NCBI GenBank assembly: GCA_017307735.1
Contig: JAFKGR010000004.1
Span: forward strand, 186,001-250,000
Origin: Chitinophagaceae bacterium
Lineage (GTDB): Bacteria > Bacteroidota > Bacteroidia > Chitinophagales > Chitinophagaceae
Direction of reading: 5' to 3'
DNA length: 64,000 nucleotides
Position 1 is the stretch's first letter. Every line of letters begins with the position of its first letter. The notes beneath the pieces were generated by a model that had not been told where the DNA came from, did not search any database, and saw only the letters and a list, made by a program, of their open reading frames with translations. Shown piece after piece: positions 8,744-18,531 of the stretch. The translations under genes and the position numbers were made by a program.

Positions 8744-9235
8744 TTATTTTGCCGGCATAAATTTCTGATCGGTCACCGGTGGTGCCGTAGGAATGGTAAT
8801 GACATTGAATCCGTGATTGGTGGCCTTATGGCAACTGTTGCAGGATATGGTCAATGTAGTATAGGCTGGTTTAAAACGGTTGACATCTTTGCTTTCAATC
8901 GCCTGCCCCAGGTCTTTAAGTGCGGGGTCAATCATGGGGATTTCCTTTACCTCAGGACGATCCTTCACATACTTTTGCAAATCGTCAAAAGTTTCCTTCA
9001 TTTCATCCAGTTCATATTGCGCCAGCGGCCAGTTTTGGTCGGTACCCGCGAACCACAATTTGGCATGATGTATCTCAATGGTATTCATAAACTCTCCAAA
9101 ACCGGGCGTGTAGGCGTTGCTTTCAAGTGAATCTAACCGGTTTTTTAAAGCCGAATATTCTTTTGCTTCCGAATGGGAGCAGGATGAAAATGCAAGGATA
9201 ATTCCGATTATGCCGACAAGTACAAAATATTTCAT
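8744..9235 (-). CDS. Lipoprotein with a CxxCH haem-binding motif
   Basis: Protein of 163 residues. Lipobox FSSC at residues 17-20 points to a lipid-anchored envelope protein. A single haem c motif, CNSCH, lies near residue 131, following a helical region with Asp, Glu and Trp. The spacing resembles small class II-like or DUF-type cytochromes c found in Bacteroidota. Probably an electron carrier or sensor. It lies 60 bp upstream of the OprB-like gene in the same direction. Confidence 0.7.
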   Translation of the reverse strand: MKYFVLVGIIGIILAFSSCSHSEAKEYSALKNRLDSLESNAYTPGFGEFMNTIEIHHAKLWFAGTDQNWPLAQYELDEMKETFDDLQKYVKDRPEVKEIPMIDPALKDLGQAIESKDVNRFKPAYTTLTISCNSCHKATNHGFNVITIPTAPPVTDQKFMPAK

Positions 9236-9251
9236 TTTTAAGTTTATGCAA

Positions 9252-9434
9252 CTATATTTTATTTTTCAATTTCCTGATTTTTAAAATCTGCGTTACAATG
9301 ACGCTCAGTCCGATTCCGCACACAATTCCATTGCCGAAATAATGTCCTTTGTTATTAATATCCATATTAAGATTGAAAATGGCGGCAACAATTAAGATGA
9401 TGCCAATGCCAATCCATACATACGTTTTTTTCAT
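9252..9434 (-). CDS. Small two-helix membrane protein
   Basis: Sixty residues with two hydrophobic segments (WIGIGIILIVAAIFNL and FGNGIVCGIGLSVIVTQIL) and a basic tail. ATG is preceded by an A/G-rich stretch, and the gene is 16 bp upstream of the haem lipoprotein on the same strand. Unknown function; coding status is supported by composition and position only. Confidence 0.55.
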   Translation of the reverse strand: MKKTYVWIGIGIILIVAAIFNLNMDINNKGHYFGNGIVCGIGLSVIVTQILKIRKLKNKI

Positions 9435-9810
9435 TGTTTCTTTTTTTAATTTGTGTTCAGTTACCTGACGTTTTTATTTTTGTCATGTTTCTTTGGCTTC
9501 AGCCTCGTTGACAGAATTAACACGCAAACAATCGTTTTATTATCAGTATGCCTGCATCAGGGTATGTTGCAAAGGACAGTAATACCCTGTGAATCCACCA
9601 GCCAATACTCAAAGATATGGCTTACCACATCCATTTTATCAAGTGGCTGTTTTGTTTTCATTTTTACGGTAAAGCAAAAACAATATAATAATCATAAACG
9701 CGGACATCGCAAGATGACTGTTATTATAAATATTTCATTAAACACATGGTCATTTCTCTCCGGTAACTCCATTATTTTTCAGTGGCACTTTTTCATGGTT
9801 TATCAGGAAA
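9435..9810. other. Intergenic region, no supported feature
   Basis: Separates the 60-residue membrane protein start from the 3' end of the TonB receptor gene. A 124-codon plus-strand frame fills it, but its Cys/Ile/Phe-rich composition looks random. No T-run terminator, RNA gene or repeat was found. It should contain the promoter of the leftward 9434-7490 genes. Confidence 0.4.
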
Positions 9811-12150
9811 TTATTTTATGCTGTTAAAATCATACTTCAAACTAACACCTCCATAAAAATTTGCTGTTGGTGATGGATTGAAAAACTGCGGCGGAAAACT
9901 GTTCGCATCTGCATTAAAACTTACCCACGACGAATACTTTTGATTCAGCAGATTGCTGCCTCCCGCAAATACATCTATACCGATTTTCCCGACGGGAATA
10001 TGATAACCAATTTTCGCGGCCAACAAAGTGTAACCATGCTGGTAGTAGGTGTTCAGGTCATTTATGGGTGTTTTGCTCACGTAATTAAGAACTGTATTAA
10101 AATAAAACCCCTTTGATGTTTCTATATCAACGCCCGCATTTATCATGTCGGGCGATACGCCGGTCACTTTGTTTCCGGATATATCTTTCTTTATCACTTC
10201 ATCGCTCCCATAATCAAACGATTCCTTTACATAGTTTTTGAAATGATAATTGCTGTAGGCATAATTTATCCAGGGTTTTAACCTGGTAACAAAACCTGTT
10301 TCCCTGTTTATGGCTTCGTAATACAGCGAAGCTTCTATTCCTCTCTGGGTGGTATTGCCTGAATTGCGGTAACTCTGACCGCCATACTGATTGTAGGATG
10401 GAAGAATGGCATCAACCAGATTCATCTGGTAACCTGAGATATCAAAATTCAGTTTGTTATCGGACAGAGAACCTCTGACACCCGCTTCATAATTGATACC
10501 ATGTTCTGCTCTGATATTTTTGTTGAATGTGCCGTCGGGGTTGTTTGTTTCTGACATGGAAGGCGGCGAAAACCCATAACTGGCGCTGGCATGAACTGCA
10601 AACTTTTTATTGAATGTTTTCACCAAAGCAATGCGGGGAGAAACGGTGGTCGGGAAATTTACCTTTCCTGAAGCGTTTTCATGGTCGGCACTTTGCTGTA
10701 TCAGGTCGGTAACATCATATCTCAGGTTATTGATACTTGCACCCATTGTCAGAAAAATCTCTTTTGGAAAATCAAGAGAGGCCTGCGCAAAAGCAATGTT
10801 GGAAAGCATTCCCACCTGGTTGTTTGATTGAATTTTTCCCGGCTTTGCGTTGTCTATGTCGTAAGTGCCCGCCAAGCGGTTTTCGTATTGCACCTCATCT
10901 CCGACGATAAACTTAGTTTTGACTTTCCCCAGCTTCGTTGAAAAATTAAAGTGGGTTCGTGCGCCATATCCTCCCACAGATTGTACCAGAAATCCATTGT
11001 AGAAAATACTTTGTCCGTAAGGATGGTCAAGTGTCTGGAAATCTGTGAAAATGCTGGTGGTATTGCTGATTTTATCGTTCAATTTATACGCCTGCGATAT
11101 CCCTGCCAAAGTGAAAGTATGTTTTCTCACTCCCGTTTTGTTATCAATTGCATATTGTACAGCCTTTCTTGGTTGTGTCATTGCCCAGGCGCTATCCACA
11201 CTTCCTGCAATGCCATAGTTTCCCGAAGAATGATTCATGATAAAAGAAATCGTTTGTTTGTCGCTGATATAAAACTTTGCAAGCAGATTGGCTGCATCAT
11301 TTTCACTGCCCTCATTTTCCCTGTAACCGTTGTAATTCAGGTGCGAATAATTTGCTGTGATCAACATCTTTTCGTTATTCATTTTATAGGCGGTACTTGA
11401 TTTGAACAATCCGAACGAACCGAAAGTAGCAGTTGTACCGAGACTGTTTTCATCAAAGGATGCTTTGTCATTTCTCAATAAAATGACTCCTCCCATCCCT
11501 GCTCCATAAATACTCCCTGCCGGACCTTTGATCACTTCAATACTGCCCAATTGTGAAGGATCAATATTCAGGGAATGCGAGCCGGAGTTATCGGGAGATG
11601 TGATGGGAATACCCTCCCAATACATTTTCAGGTTCCGCACCCCATACGCATCGCGCAATGCACTTCCGCGAAGACTGATTTTATAATCGCCGGGCGCTTC
11701 CTCCTCCATCTTCACGCCCGGGATTGTGTTCAGCGCAGAGAGGATACTGGTTTCATTGCCTCTGTCCAGTTCGGTTTTGTTCAGTACGCTGATGGCTCCT
11801 GCTGTCTGAAATAAGCTTCTGTTTGTTTCAAAACCGGTTACCACCACAGCATTCAGGGCATTCACATTGTTTATCAGTTTCACAATAATACCTGAAGTGT
11901 TGGCAATATTGATGTGCTGTGTTTTATACCCGACAAAGGAAACTGTAAGTTCGTTTTCTGAGGTATTGATGGTAAACAAACCTGTTTTGTCAGACACCAC
12001 CGAATGTCTCCCATCGGTAATGGTAGCGCCTGCAAGTGTCTTTTCGGTAGCGGCATCATATACACTTCCGGAAATTTTTCTGAGCGATTGGGATTGTGCC
12101 TGCTGAAAGATGAAAAGAAATGAAATGAATATGGGGAAAAATATTTTCAT
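9811..12150 (-). CDS. TonB-dependent outer-membrane receptor
   Basis: Protein of 779 residues. Signal peptide to about residue 20, then a carboxypeptidase-regulatory-like domain (ISGSVYDAATEKTLAGATI, residues 26-105), a plug domain (LSALNTIPGVKMEEEAPGDY, with the RGSALRDAYGVRNLKMYWEG region) and a 22-strand barrel ending in a C-terminal strand. It imports a ligand using TonB energy. The plug resembles siderophore/FecA-type receptors rather than SusC, since there is no SusD partner. Its neighbours suggest a metal or metallophore ligand. Transcribed away from the pump genes at 13612-19662. Confidence 0.88.
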   Translation of the reverse strand: MKIFFPIFISFLFIFQQAQSQSLRKISGSVYDAATEKTLAGATITDGRHSVVSDKTGLFTINTSENELTVSFVGYKTQHINIANTSGIIVKLINNVNALNAVVVTGFETNRSLFQTAGAISVLNKTELDRGNETSILSALNTIPGVKMEEEAPGDYKISLRGSALRDAYGVRNLKMYWEGIPITSPDNSGSHSLNIDPSQLGSIEVIKGPAGSIYGAGMGGVILLRNDKASFDENSLGTTATFGSFGLFKSSTAYKMNNEKMLITANYSHLNYNGYRENEGSENDAANLLAKFYISDKQTISFIMNHSSGNYGIAGSVDSAWAMTQPRKAVQYAIDNKTGVRKHTFTLAGISQAYKLNDKISNTTSIFTDFQTLDHPYGQSIFYNGFLVQSVGGYGARTHFNFSTKLGKVKTKFIVGDEVQYENRLAGTYDIDNAKPGKIQSNNQVGMLSNIAFAQASLDFPKEIFLTMGASINNLRYDVTDLIQQSADHENASGKVNFPTTVSPRIALVKTFNKKFAVHASASYGFSPPSMSETNNPDGTFNKNIRAEHGINYEAGVRGSLSDNKLNFDISGYQMNLVDAILPSYNQYGGQSYRNSGNTTQRGIEASLYYEAINRETGFVTRLKPWINYAYSNYHFKNYVKESFDYGSDEVIKKDISGNKVTGVSPDMINAGVDIETSKGFYFNTVLNYVSKTPINDLNTYYQHGYTLLAAKIGYHIPVGKIGIDVFAGGSNLLNQKYSSWVSFNADANSFPPQFFNPSPTANFYGGVSLKYDFNSIK

Positions 12151-12369
12151 GATATTTTATTGAATGATCCGGAGATCTTGCCTTGATTAATCAAGGTTTA
12201 AATGCGATTTAAAAAATTGTTGTTGTCAGGCTTGCTGTTTCAAAAAGAAACTGGCAGGCTGAACTATTAGTTTAGTGGAGAACTGATTGCCTTTTACCGC
12301 AGCTTCTGTGATCAAATGAATAAGTTCATTTAAATCAATTAATCACGAAGTGCACCGGAGGGCAGATCA

Positions 12370-12759
12370 CTAACAATTTTTGGGAGGCCTGAAGATTTCT
12401 TTGGGTTGGTTGCAGGTAGCAGATTCCTGTACCAATGGAAAAGATTTTTTCTCATGAAATATTGCAGGAATAGTAATCTCTATTTCCGTGAAATCAGCAA
12501 TGAAATAAGTAACGGAAACCGAAAAACTTGTCTGGGGATTATTCTTGTCGTTGCTCTGCTCAGTCTTAAGTTCCTTTGCCATCTGGCACTGGCCGTTGCA
12601 ATGCATCTGTGGCTTATTCTTGTTAACACACAGAGCCGCATAAGCCTCGGTGTGTAAATGATAATCGCCGATGATCAGGGCCTGGGCAAAAGTCTGACAG
12701 ATAAATGCAATCAATAAAACGAGGATTGCTGATTTTCTATATATGACTACAACGGACAA
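12370..12759 (-). CDS. Small Cys/His/Met-rich membrane-anchored protein, copy A
   Basis: 129 residues. One N-terminal hydrophobic helix (SAILVLLIAFICQTFAQAL) may be an uncleaved anchor or signal. A conserved block MHCNGQCQMAKE (about residues 52-63) is preceded by a Cys ten residues upstream, then comes a Q/N-rich linker and a beta-like C-terminus. Cys, His and Met spacing suggests metal binding, but this is inference. It is a paralogue of the next upstream gene (same length, same block) and lies just upstream of the TonB receptor on the same strand. Confidence 0.65.
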   Translation of the reverse strand: MSVVVIYRKSAILVLLIAFICQTFAQALIIGDYHLHTEAYAALCVNKNKPQMHCNGQCQMAKELKTEQSNDKNNPQTSFSVSVTYFIADFTEIEITIPAIFHEKKSFPLVQESATCNQPKEIFRPPKNC

Positions 12760-12888
12760 ATGAACAAATTGGAAAACTTTTAAAATAGCTCTGGGTATTT
12801 TGATGAAAATACCAACCAGCCTTGAACATTAGAGTTTCTGATTGCATTATCAGTTACACTAATATCAAAGATTTTTATGGGTGACGAA

Positions 12889-13278
12889 TCAGGCCGTGAC
12901 AGGCGGATGTAAAATATCCTGCGGTTGTCCGAAAATTGCAGATTCCTGGTAGAAAGGAAATTTTTCTTTTTTGTAAGAGCCAGCCGGAACAGCTATTTCA
13001 GCATCTGTAAAATCGGCAATAAAGTAAACAACAGAAATGCTCACATTCGTTTGCGGAGTATTTTTATCATTGTTTTGCTCTTGCTGCATTTCCTTAGCCA
13101 TCTGGCAATGACCGTTGCAATGCATTTCTACTTTGTCTTTGTTGATACACTGAGCGGCGTATTTCTGGGTATTTATAAAATAATCTCCAAAAATCAATAC
13201 CTGTGAAAAGGATTGAAGAACGAAGGCCGCTAATAAAAGAAAGCCTGTTGTTTTTCTGTATAGCTCTGAGTGAATCAA
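12889..13278 (-). CDS. Small Cys/His/Met-rich membrane-anchored protein, copy B
   Basis: 129 residues, tandem paralogue of 12370-12759. The shared block is MHCNGHCQMAKEM, with the same upstream Cys, the same NDKN-PQT linker and the same VxYFIADFT C-terminal stretch. N-terminal hydrophobic helix at residues 10-29. It is the promoter-proximal gene of the leftward metal set (this gene, copy A, TonB receptor). The family is found widely in Bacteroidota near metal transporters to my recollection; no function is established here. Confidence 0.65.
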   Translation of the reverse strand: MIHSELYRKTTGFLLLAAFVLQSFSQVLIFGDYFINTQKYAAQCINKDKVEMHCNGHCQMAKEMQQEQNNDKNTPQTNVSISVVYFIADFTDAEIAVPAGSYKKEKFPFYQESAIFGQPQDILHPPVTA

Positions 13279-13611
13279 GATGAATGCAAAGTTAAGTTCA
13301 TTATTTTAATATTTTTCCTCCCGGATTCTGAGGGTGTATCCTAAATTTTCGTTTCCTGGTATCATTCCGGTTAGTAAGGATACCGGCCGGTAAAGTAACT
13401 TAGAGGCGGGTGTCACCACCCGCCTCCGAGGATGTGAAATGGACCCGATTCTGATCAAACTTCTTCATTCCGGAGTTTTTAATCCGGCCCATTACTAATT
13501 GTTTTGTTAACTATGATGAGAATCAGCATTTGAAATGAGAAAAAGCATTTCTTTGGCAAGTTTCATAAAGGAACTTTGGCCTGTTTGGAAAGAAACCATT
13601 TACTCATTTGA
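13279..13611. promoter_or_regulatory. Divergent control region with structured element (13381-13426)
   Basis: Divergent spacer between the leftward small-protein/TonB receptor genes and the rightward pump genes. It holds a perfect 12-bp palindrome TACCGGCCGGTA (13381-13392) followed by a hairpin GAGGCGGGTG/CACCCGCCTC with a 4-base loop (13403-13426). There is no T-run, so this is not a simple terminator. It could be operator DNA or an RNA fold for either transcript. Confidence 0.45.
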
Positions 13612-14013
13612 TTGAAAAAGATATTTACTATATTGCTTTTGTCCGTTTACCTGTTTTCTACAACGGCCTTCGGTCAGTTACTTAAGTTGCCGGTGCTTTT
13701 TCATCACTATGTTGATCATGTACAGGAGGATAAGGACTTTTCATTTATTGATTTTCTTGCCAAGCATTATGAAGGTAAAATCAATCATCGTCATCGCGGA
13801 ATCGCACAGCAGGAACATAAAAATTTACCATTTAAATCTGCAGATAACCATTTCGTCCAACCTGTGGTAATCATACCCCAATTTGTTGGTCAAAATGATA
13901 TTTCCTGGTGGATTCCGGTGTCAAAAAAGAGAAACCAGGATCAGCAGGATTATTCCACCAATTATCTGAATACTATCTGGCAACCGCCGCGGGAGTCAGC
14001 AATTAAGAGTTAA
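13612..14013 (+). CDS. Small exported protein, unknown function, first gene of pump cluster
   Basis: 133 residues with a signal peptide (IFTILLLSVYLFSTTAFG, cut near 21). The mature part is His-rich (FHHYVDHVQED, HRHRG) and aromatic, so metal binding is possible. Translation seems to start at TTG 13612, since no ATG fits. Proteins of this shape precede CzcA/CusA genes in other Bacteroidota as far as I recall. It lies 150 bp upstream of the RND gene on the same strand. Confidence 0.6.
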   Translation: MKKIFTILLLSVYLFSTTAFGQLLKLPVLFHHYVDHVQEDKDFSFIDFLAKHYEGKINHRHRGIAQQEHKNLPFKSADNHFVQPVVIIPQFVGQNDISWWIPVSKKRNQDQQDYSTNYLNTIWQPPRESAIKS

Positions 14014-14166
14014 GAATTAAGGATAAAAAATTGCGGATTAATCATATATGATGTCAATCTGCAAATATGAATTTCCAATTTCTTATAATCGATAGCTCAA
14101 AGCTCATTGCTGAAAGCTGATCGCTCATTACTCAATATTTCTCCAAAAAAATATCTGAATAAAATA

Positions 14167-17100
14167 ATGCTGAATAAAATAATTGAATTTTCAATAAAGA
14201 ATAAACTCATCATTGGAATCTTCATTGTTGGGTTGATAGCCTACGGCAGTTTTGAAGTGACGAAATTGCCCATTGATGCAGTTCCCGATATCACCAACAA
14301 CCAGGTGCAGGTGATCACCATGGCTCCGGCATTGGGTGCACCTGATGTTGAGAGGCTGATTACTTTTCCTATTGAACAGGTGAATAATAACATTCCCGGA
14401 CTGATTGAACTGAGGAGTTTTTCCCGTTTCGGATTGTCAGTGGTAACCATTGTTTTCAATGATAAAACTGATATTTATTGGGCAAGGCAACAGGTATCCG
14501 AACGATTGCTGGAAGTGCAAAATGAAATCCCGAAAGGATTTGGGACTCCCGTCTTAGCTCCTGTGACCACCGGATTGGGCGAGATTTATCAATATACCGT
14601 CAGGCCCAAAAAAGGATATGAAAATAAATACAATGAAATGGATTTGCGCACCATTCAGGACTGGATTGTGCGCAGGCAGTTATTGGGTGTAAAAGGTGTG
14701 GCCGAGGTAAGCAGTTTTGGAGGCCTGCTGAAGCAATACGAAATAGCCGTGGTACCGGAAAAATTGTTGGCCAATCATATTACAATCACCGATATTTTTA
14801 ATGCCCTTGAAAAAAATAACCAGAATACAGGTGGTGCTTATATTGAAAACGGGCCAACTACTTTGTTTATCCGAAGCGAAGGACTCGTCGGGACCATGGA
14901 AGATATCAAAAGCATTGTAATAAAAATGCTACCCAATGGAATACCTTTATTGATACGGGATGTGGCGGAAGTAAGGTATGGACATGCCACACGTTTTGGT
15001 GCGATGACCTACAATGGCGAAGAACAGGTTTCGGGAGCTGTCGTGATGATGCTGAAGGGGGCCAACAGCAATGAGGTCATTAAAAATATCAAAGACCGGA
15101 TCAGCCAGATTCAAAAAACACTCCCCGAGGGTGTTGTGATTGCCCCCTTCCTCGATCGTACCAAAATGGTGAATAATGCCATCAGTACAGTCACCAGAAA
15201 TCTGATGGAAGGCGCGCTGATCGTAGTGTTTGTCCTTGTTATATTTCTTGGGAATTTACGCGCAGGTCTGCTGGTCGCTTCCGTAATTCCGCTGTCCATG
15301 CTATTTGCCATTATCATGATGAATCTTTTTGGCGTGAGTGGTAACCTGATGAGCCTGGGTGCGCTCGATTTCGGATTGATAGTGGATGGTGCAGTGATAA
15401 TTGTGGAGGCGGTCATGCATAAACTTTCGCACAGCAAACTTTTTGACAGGGTCAACAGGCTTTCACAAACAGAAATGGATAATGAAGTAAGTGAGTCCGC
15501 ATCGCGGATGATGAACAGTGCGGTGTTTGGACAGATTATTATTTTGATCGTGTATTTGCCAATCCTGACTTTGCAAGGTATTGAAGGCAAAATGTTCAGG
15601 CCCATGGCGCAAACCGTTGCGTTTGCATTGATGGGCGCTTTTCTCCTTTCTCTTACTTACATACCCATGATGAGCACTTTGTTTTTGAGTAAGAATATTT
15701 CTCATAAACAAACCTTTTCAGATAATATGATGAACAGACTGGAACGTATTTACCAAAGTGGTTTAACAGGTGTGTTGAGAAAAAAGAAACTTGTTCTTGC
15801 TTCGGTGTTCACCCTGTTTATAGCTGCAATTTTCGTTTTGACTCGGTTGGGCGGTGAATTTATTCCTTCTCTCCCGGAGGGCGATTTTGCTGTTGACACA
15901 AGGGTTTTGCCCGGCAGTAATCTGACTACCTCCATAGAGGCTGTTTCAAAAGCATCAAAAATACTTTTGGAGAAATTCCCTGAAGTAGAACAGGTAGTCG
16001 GAAAAACAGGAAGCAGTGAAGTTCCAACCGATCCGATGCCTCTCGAGGCCTCAGACATGATGATTATTTTGAAAAACCGGAAGAAATGGACTTCTGCAAA
16101 AACTTACGGGGAGCTGGAGGCAAAAATGGCCAAAGAACTGGAGGCTGTGCCCGGAGTTACATTCGGATTTCAATATCCGGTTGCCATGCGTTTTAATGAA
16201 CTCATGTCGGGTGCAAGGCAGGATATTGTTTGTAAAATTTTCGGAGAGGACCTGGATACACTTGCTTTTTATGCAAATAAGCTGGGGCGCATTAGCAACA
16301 CAGTCAGGGGAAGTGAGAATTTGTATGTAGAGCCTGTCACCGGAATGGCGCAGATTGTAGTCAGGTACAACAGAGCCGTTATAGCCCAATATGGATTAAA
16401 CATCAGTGATGTCAACCGGATTGTCAACGCCGCTTTTGCGGGTGAAGCAAGCGGAATGGTTTACGAAGGAGAAAAAAGATTTGACCTGGTAGTCAGACTT
16501 TCGGGCGATAAAAGGAAAAACCTCGCTGATGTACAAAACCTGCTTATAGCCACTCCAAATGGAACTCAGATTCCTTTGAGCACAGTTGCCAATGTTGAAA
16601 TTGTGGAAGGGCCGAATCAGATCCAGCGGGAAAACTCGCAGCGAAGAATTATTGTAGGATTCAATGTCCGCAACCGGGATATCCAAAGTACAGTAAATGA
16701 ATTACAGGAAAAAGTCGGGCAACAAATAAAATTGCCACCCGGGTATTTTATCACCTATGGAGGCGCTTTTGAAAATCTGAATGCAGCAACACAGAGATTG
16801 TTAATCGCTGTTCCGATTTCATTAATCCTGATATTTCTTTTACTGTATTTTGCTTTTCAATCCGTAAAACAGGGATTGTTGATTTATACCGCTATTCCTC
16901 TTTCGGCCATTGGGGGCATTTTTGCACTTGCCATTCGCGGATTGCCTTTTAGTGTAAGCGCTGGTGTTGGGTTTATCGCTTTGTTCGGCGTGGCGGTGCT
17001 GAATGGAATTGTGTTGATTGCGGAATTCAATCGGCTGAAAGCTTCCGGATTTACCGATCTGAAACGAATCGTCGTACAGGGAACCAAGATAAGATTGCGG

Positions 17101-18519
17101 CCTGTGCTGATGACGGCCTTCGTTGCTTCTCTCGGATTTTTGCCGATGGCGCTCAGCCAGGGAGAAGGAGCAGAAGTACAGAGGCCCCTGGCAACAGTGG
17201 TTATTGGAGGGTTGCTCGTGGCCACATTTCTGACGTTGTTTGTCCTTCCCATTCTTTATATCATTTTTAATAAAAATATTCATCTGAAAATGAAGAAACC
17301 AGGTATTGCAACTTTGTTTTTGCTGGCTATGTTTATCGCATCACCCAAAGCACAATCTCAGACTACCATCACATTGAAACAGGCGGTGGATACAGCCTTG
17401 AAAAATAATCTGGCAGTCAAAAATGAACGTTTACAAACTGAGTACAATCAAAAACTTATTCAATCTGGAAAAAATATCCCGTCAACTAATATTTTCGGTG
17501 AATATGGACAGATAAACAGTAATTTTTCTGATACAAAATTTGGAATTTCCCAAACAATCAGTTTTCCAAAGGTGTACAATTCGCAAAAGAACCTGTTGAG
17601 TGAAGAATGGAAAAGCAGTGTGTTGAATGTGGGTGTGAAAGAAGCTGAATTGAAAAGGCAGGTAACAGAAGTGTATTTCAATCTGATTTATCTGCTTGAG
17701 AAAAAAGCCTTGCTGCTAAATAATGACAGCCTTTTTGCAGAATTTCTCGATAAGGCCACACTTCGTTTCAACAAAGGAGAATCCAACATTCTGGAAAAAA
17801 CGACTGCCGAAAATCAGCGTGGCCAAATTGCCTTGCAGCTATCTCAATTGCAGCGCGACTGGGAATTACAACAATTGCAATTTCAACTGTTGTTGAATAC
17901 CTCCACTGCGTTTACTCCGGATAAAAATGAAGTGATTGTGAAAAATTTTTTCCTGATTGACACCGGAGATTTGGAATCGCATCCTGCTTTGCAATTTTTC
18001 AAACAGAAGGAAAATATCGCAGTTGCCAATACCAATGCAGAACGTGCCAGGCTTTTGCCTGACCTGACACTCGGCTACAACCTGATGGGGATGAAAGGAA
18101 TGGGTGCCGACAATAAGGAATACAACAGTTCCCTGCGGTTTCAATCCGTGCAAATTGGATTGGGGATTCCTCTTTTTACCGGTGGTCAAAAAGCAAAAAT
18201 CAATGCTTCAAAAGTAAGAGAACGTATTACTAAAAATGAATACGAAGTAACCCTGAAAAATTTTGAGAACGGGTATTCTTCAGCTTTGAAACGATTTCAA
18301 AAATTTGATGAGGCTGTAAAATATTTTGAAAATACTGCTTTAAAAAATGCGGAGACAATAAAAGAGACGGCTGGTAAACAATTTCTGTCCGGCGAAATAA
18401 ATTTTCTGGAATGGGTTATTTCAATCAATCAGGCCATCATTATCCGGAGCGATTATATTGAAGCATTGCGAAGCAGAAACAGCGCTATTGCAGAACTCAA
18501 TTTTTATACAAATCAATAA
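14167..18519 (+). CDS. CzcA-type heavy-metal RND pump fused to a TolC-like outer-membrane channel
   Basis: About 1450 residues. Residues 1-1035 are a heavy-metal efflux RND transporter: 12 membrane helices and two large periplasmic loops. The TM4 motif DFGLIVDGAVIIVEA at about residue 401 matches the D..D..E signature of Co/Zn/Cd/Ni (HME1/2) pumps better than the Cu/Ag CusA type. After a linker the sequence restarts with a signal-peptide-like segment (MKKPGIATLFLLAMFIA, ATG at 17290) and an outer-membrane factor (TolC) domain to the end. Start chosen at ATG 14167; an in-frame TTG at 14107 is less likely. It is followed 12 bp later by the adaptor gene. Confidence 0.9.
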   Translation: MLNKIIEFSIKNKLIIGIFIVGLIAYGSFEVTKLPIDAVPDITNNQVQVITMAPALGAPDVERLITFPIEQVNNNIPGLIELRSFSRFGLSVVTIVFNDKTDIYWARQQVSERLLEVQNEIPKGFGTPVLAPVTTGLGEIYQYTVRPKKGYENKYNEMDLRTIQDWIVRRQLLGVKGVAEVSSFGGLLKQYEIAVVPEKLLANHITITDIFNALEKNNQNTGGAYIENGPTTLFIRSEGLVGTMEDIKSIVIKMLPNGIPLLIRDVAEVRYGHATRFGAMTYNGEEQVSGAVVMMLKGANSNEVIKNIKDRISQIQKTLPEGVVIAPFLDRTKMVNNAISTVTRNLMEGALIVVFVLVIFLGNLRAGLLVASVIPLSMLFAIIMMNLFGVSGNLMSLGALDFGLIVDGAVIIVEAVMHKLSHSKLFDRVNRLSQTEMDNEVSESASRMMNSAVFGQIIILIVYLPILTLQGIEGKMFRPMAQTVAFALMGAFLLSLTYIPMMSTLFLSKNISHKQTFSDNMMNRLERIYQSGLTGVLRKKKLVLASVFTLFIAAIFVLTRLGGEFIPSLPEGDFAVDTRVLPGSNLTTSIEAVSKASKILLEKFPEVEQVVGKTGSSEVPTDPMPLEASDMMIILKNRKKWTSAKTYGELEAKMAKELEAVPGVTFGFQYPVAMRFNELMSGARQDIVCKIFGEDLDTLAFYANKLGRISNTVRGSENLYVEPVTGMAQIVVRYNRAVIAQYGLNISDVNRIVNAAFAGEASGMVYEGEKRFDLVVRLSGDKRKNLADVQNLLIATPNGTQIPLSTVANVEIVEGPNQIQRENSQRRIIVGFNVRNRDIQSTVNELQEKVGQQIKLPPGYFITYGGAFENLNAATQRLLIAVPISLILIFLLLYFAFQSVKQGLLIYTAIPLSAIGGIFALAIRGLPFSVSAGVGFIALFGVAVLNGIVLIAEFNRLKASGFTDLKRIVVQGTKIRLRPVLMTAFVASLGFLPMALSQGEGAEVQRPLATVVIGGLLVATFLTLFVLPILYIIFNKNIHLKMKKPGIATLFLLAMFIASPKAQSQTTITLKQAVDTALKNNLAVKNERLQTEYNQKLIQSGKNIPSTNIFGEYGQINSNFSDTKFGISQTISFPKVYNSQKNLLSEEWKSSVLNVGVKEAELKRQVTEVYFNLIYLLEKKALLLNNDSLFAEFLDKATLRFNKGESNILEKTTAENQRGQIALQLSQLQRDWELQQLQFQLLLNTSTAFTPDKNEVIVKNFFLIDTGDLESHPALQFFKQKENIAVANTNAERARLLPDLTLGYNLMGMKGMGADNKEYNSSLRFQSVQIGLGIPLFTGGQKAKINASKVRERITKNEYEVTLKNFENGYSSALKRFQKFDEAVKYFENTALKNAETIKETAGKQFLSGEINFLEWVISINQAIIIRSDYIEALRSRNSAIAELNFYTNQ

Positions 18520-18531
18520 ACATATTAAGTA

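Noticed and set aside
9453..9827. 124-codon plus-strand ORF
   Set aside because: Random-looking composition, overlaps the 3' end of the TonB receptor gene, no RBS.
14014..14166. Repeated GCTCA/GCTGA and TTAAGAATTAAG strings before the RND gene
   Set aside because: Short low-complexity strings; a similar one occurs at 6895-6925. No clear fold or function, so not called as an element.
14107..14166. N-terminal 20-residue extension of the RND pump
   Set aside because: It starts with TTG in sequence that looks intergenic; ATG 14167 gives the usual pump N-terminus MLNKIIEFSIKN.
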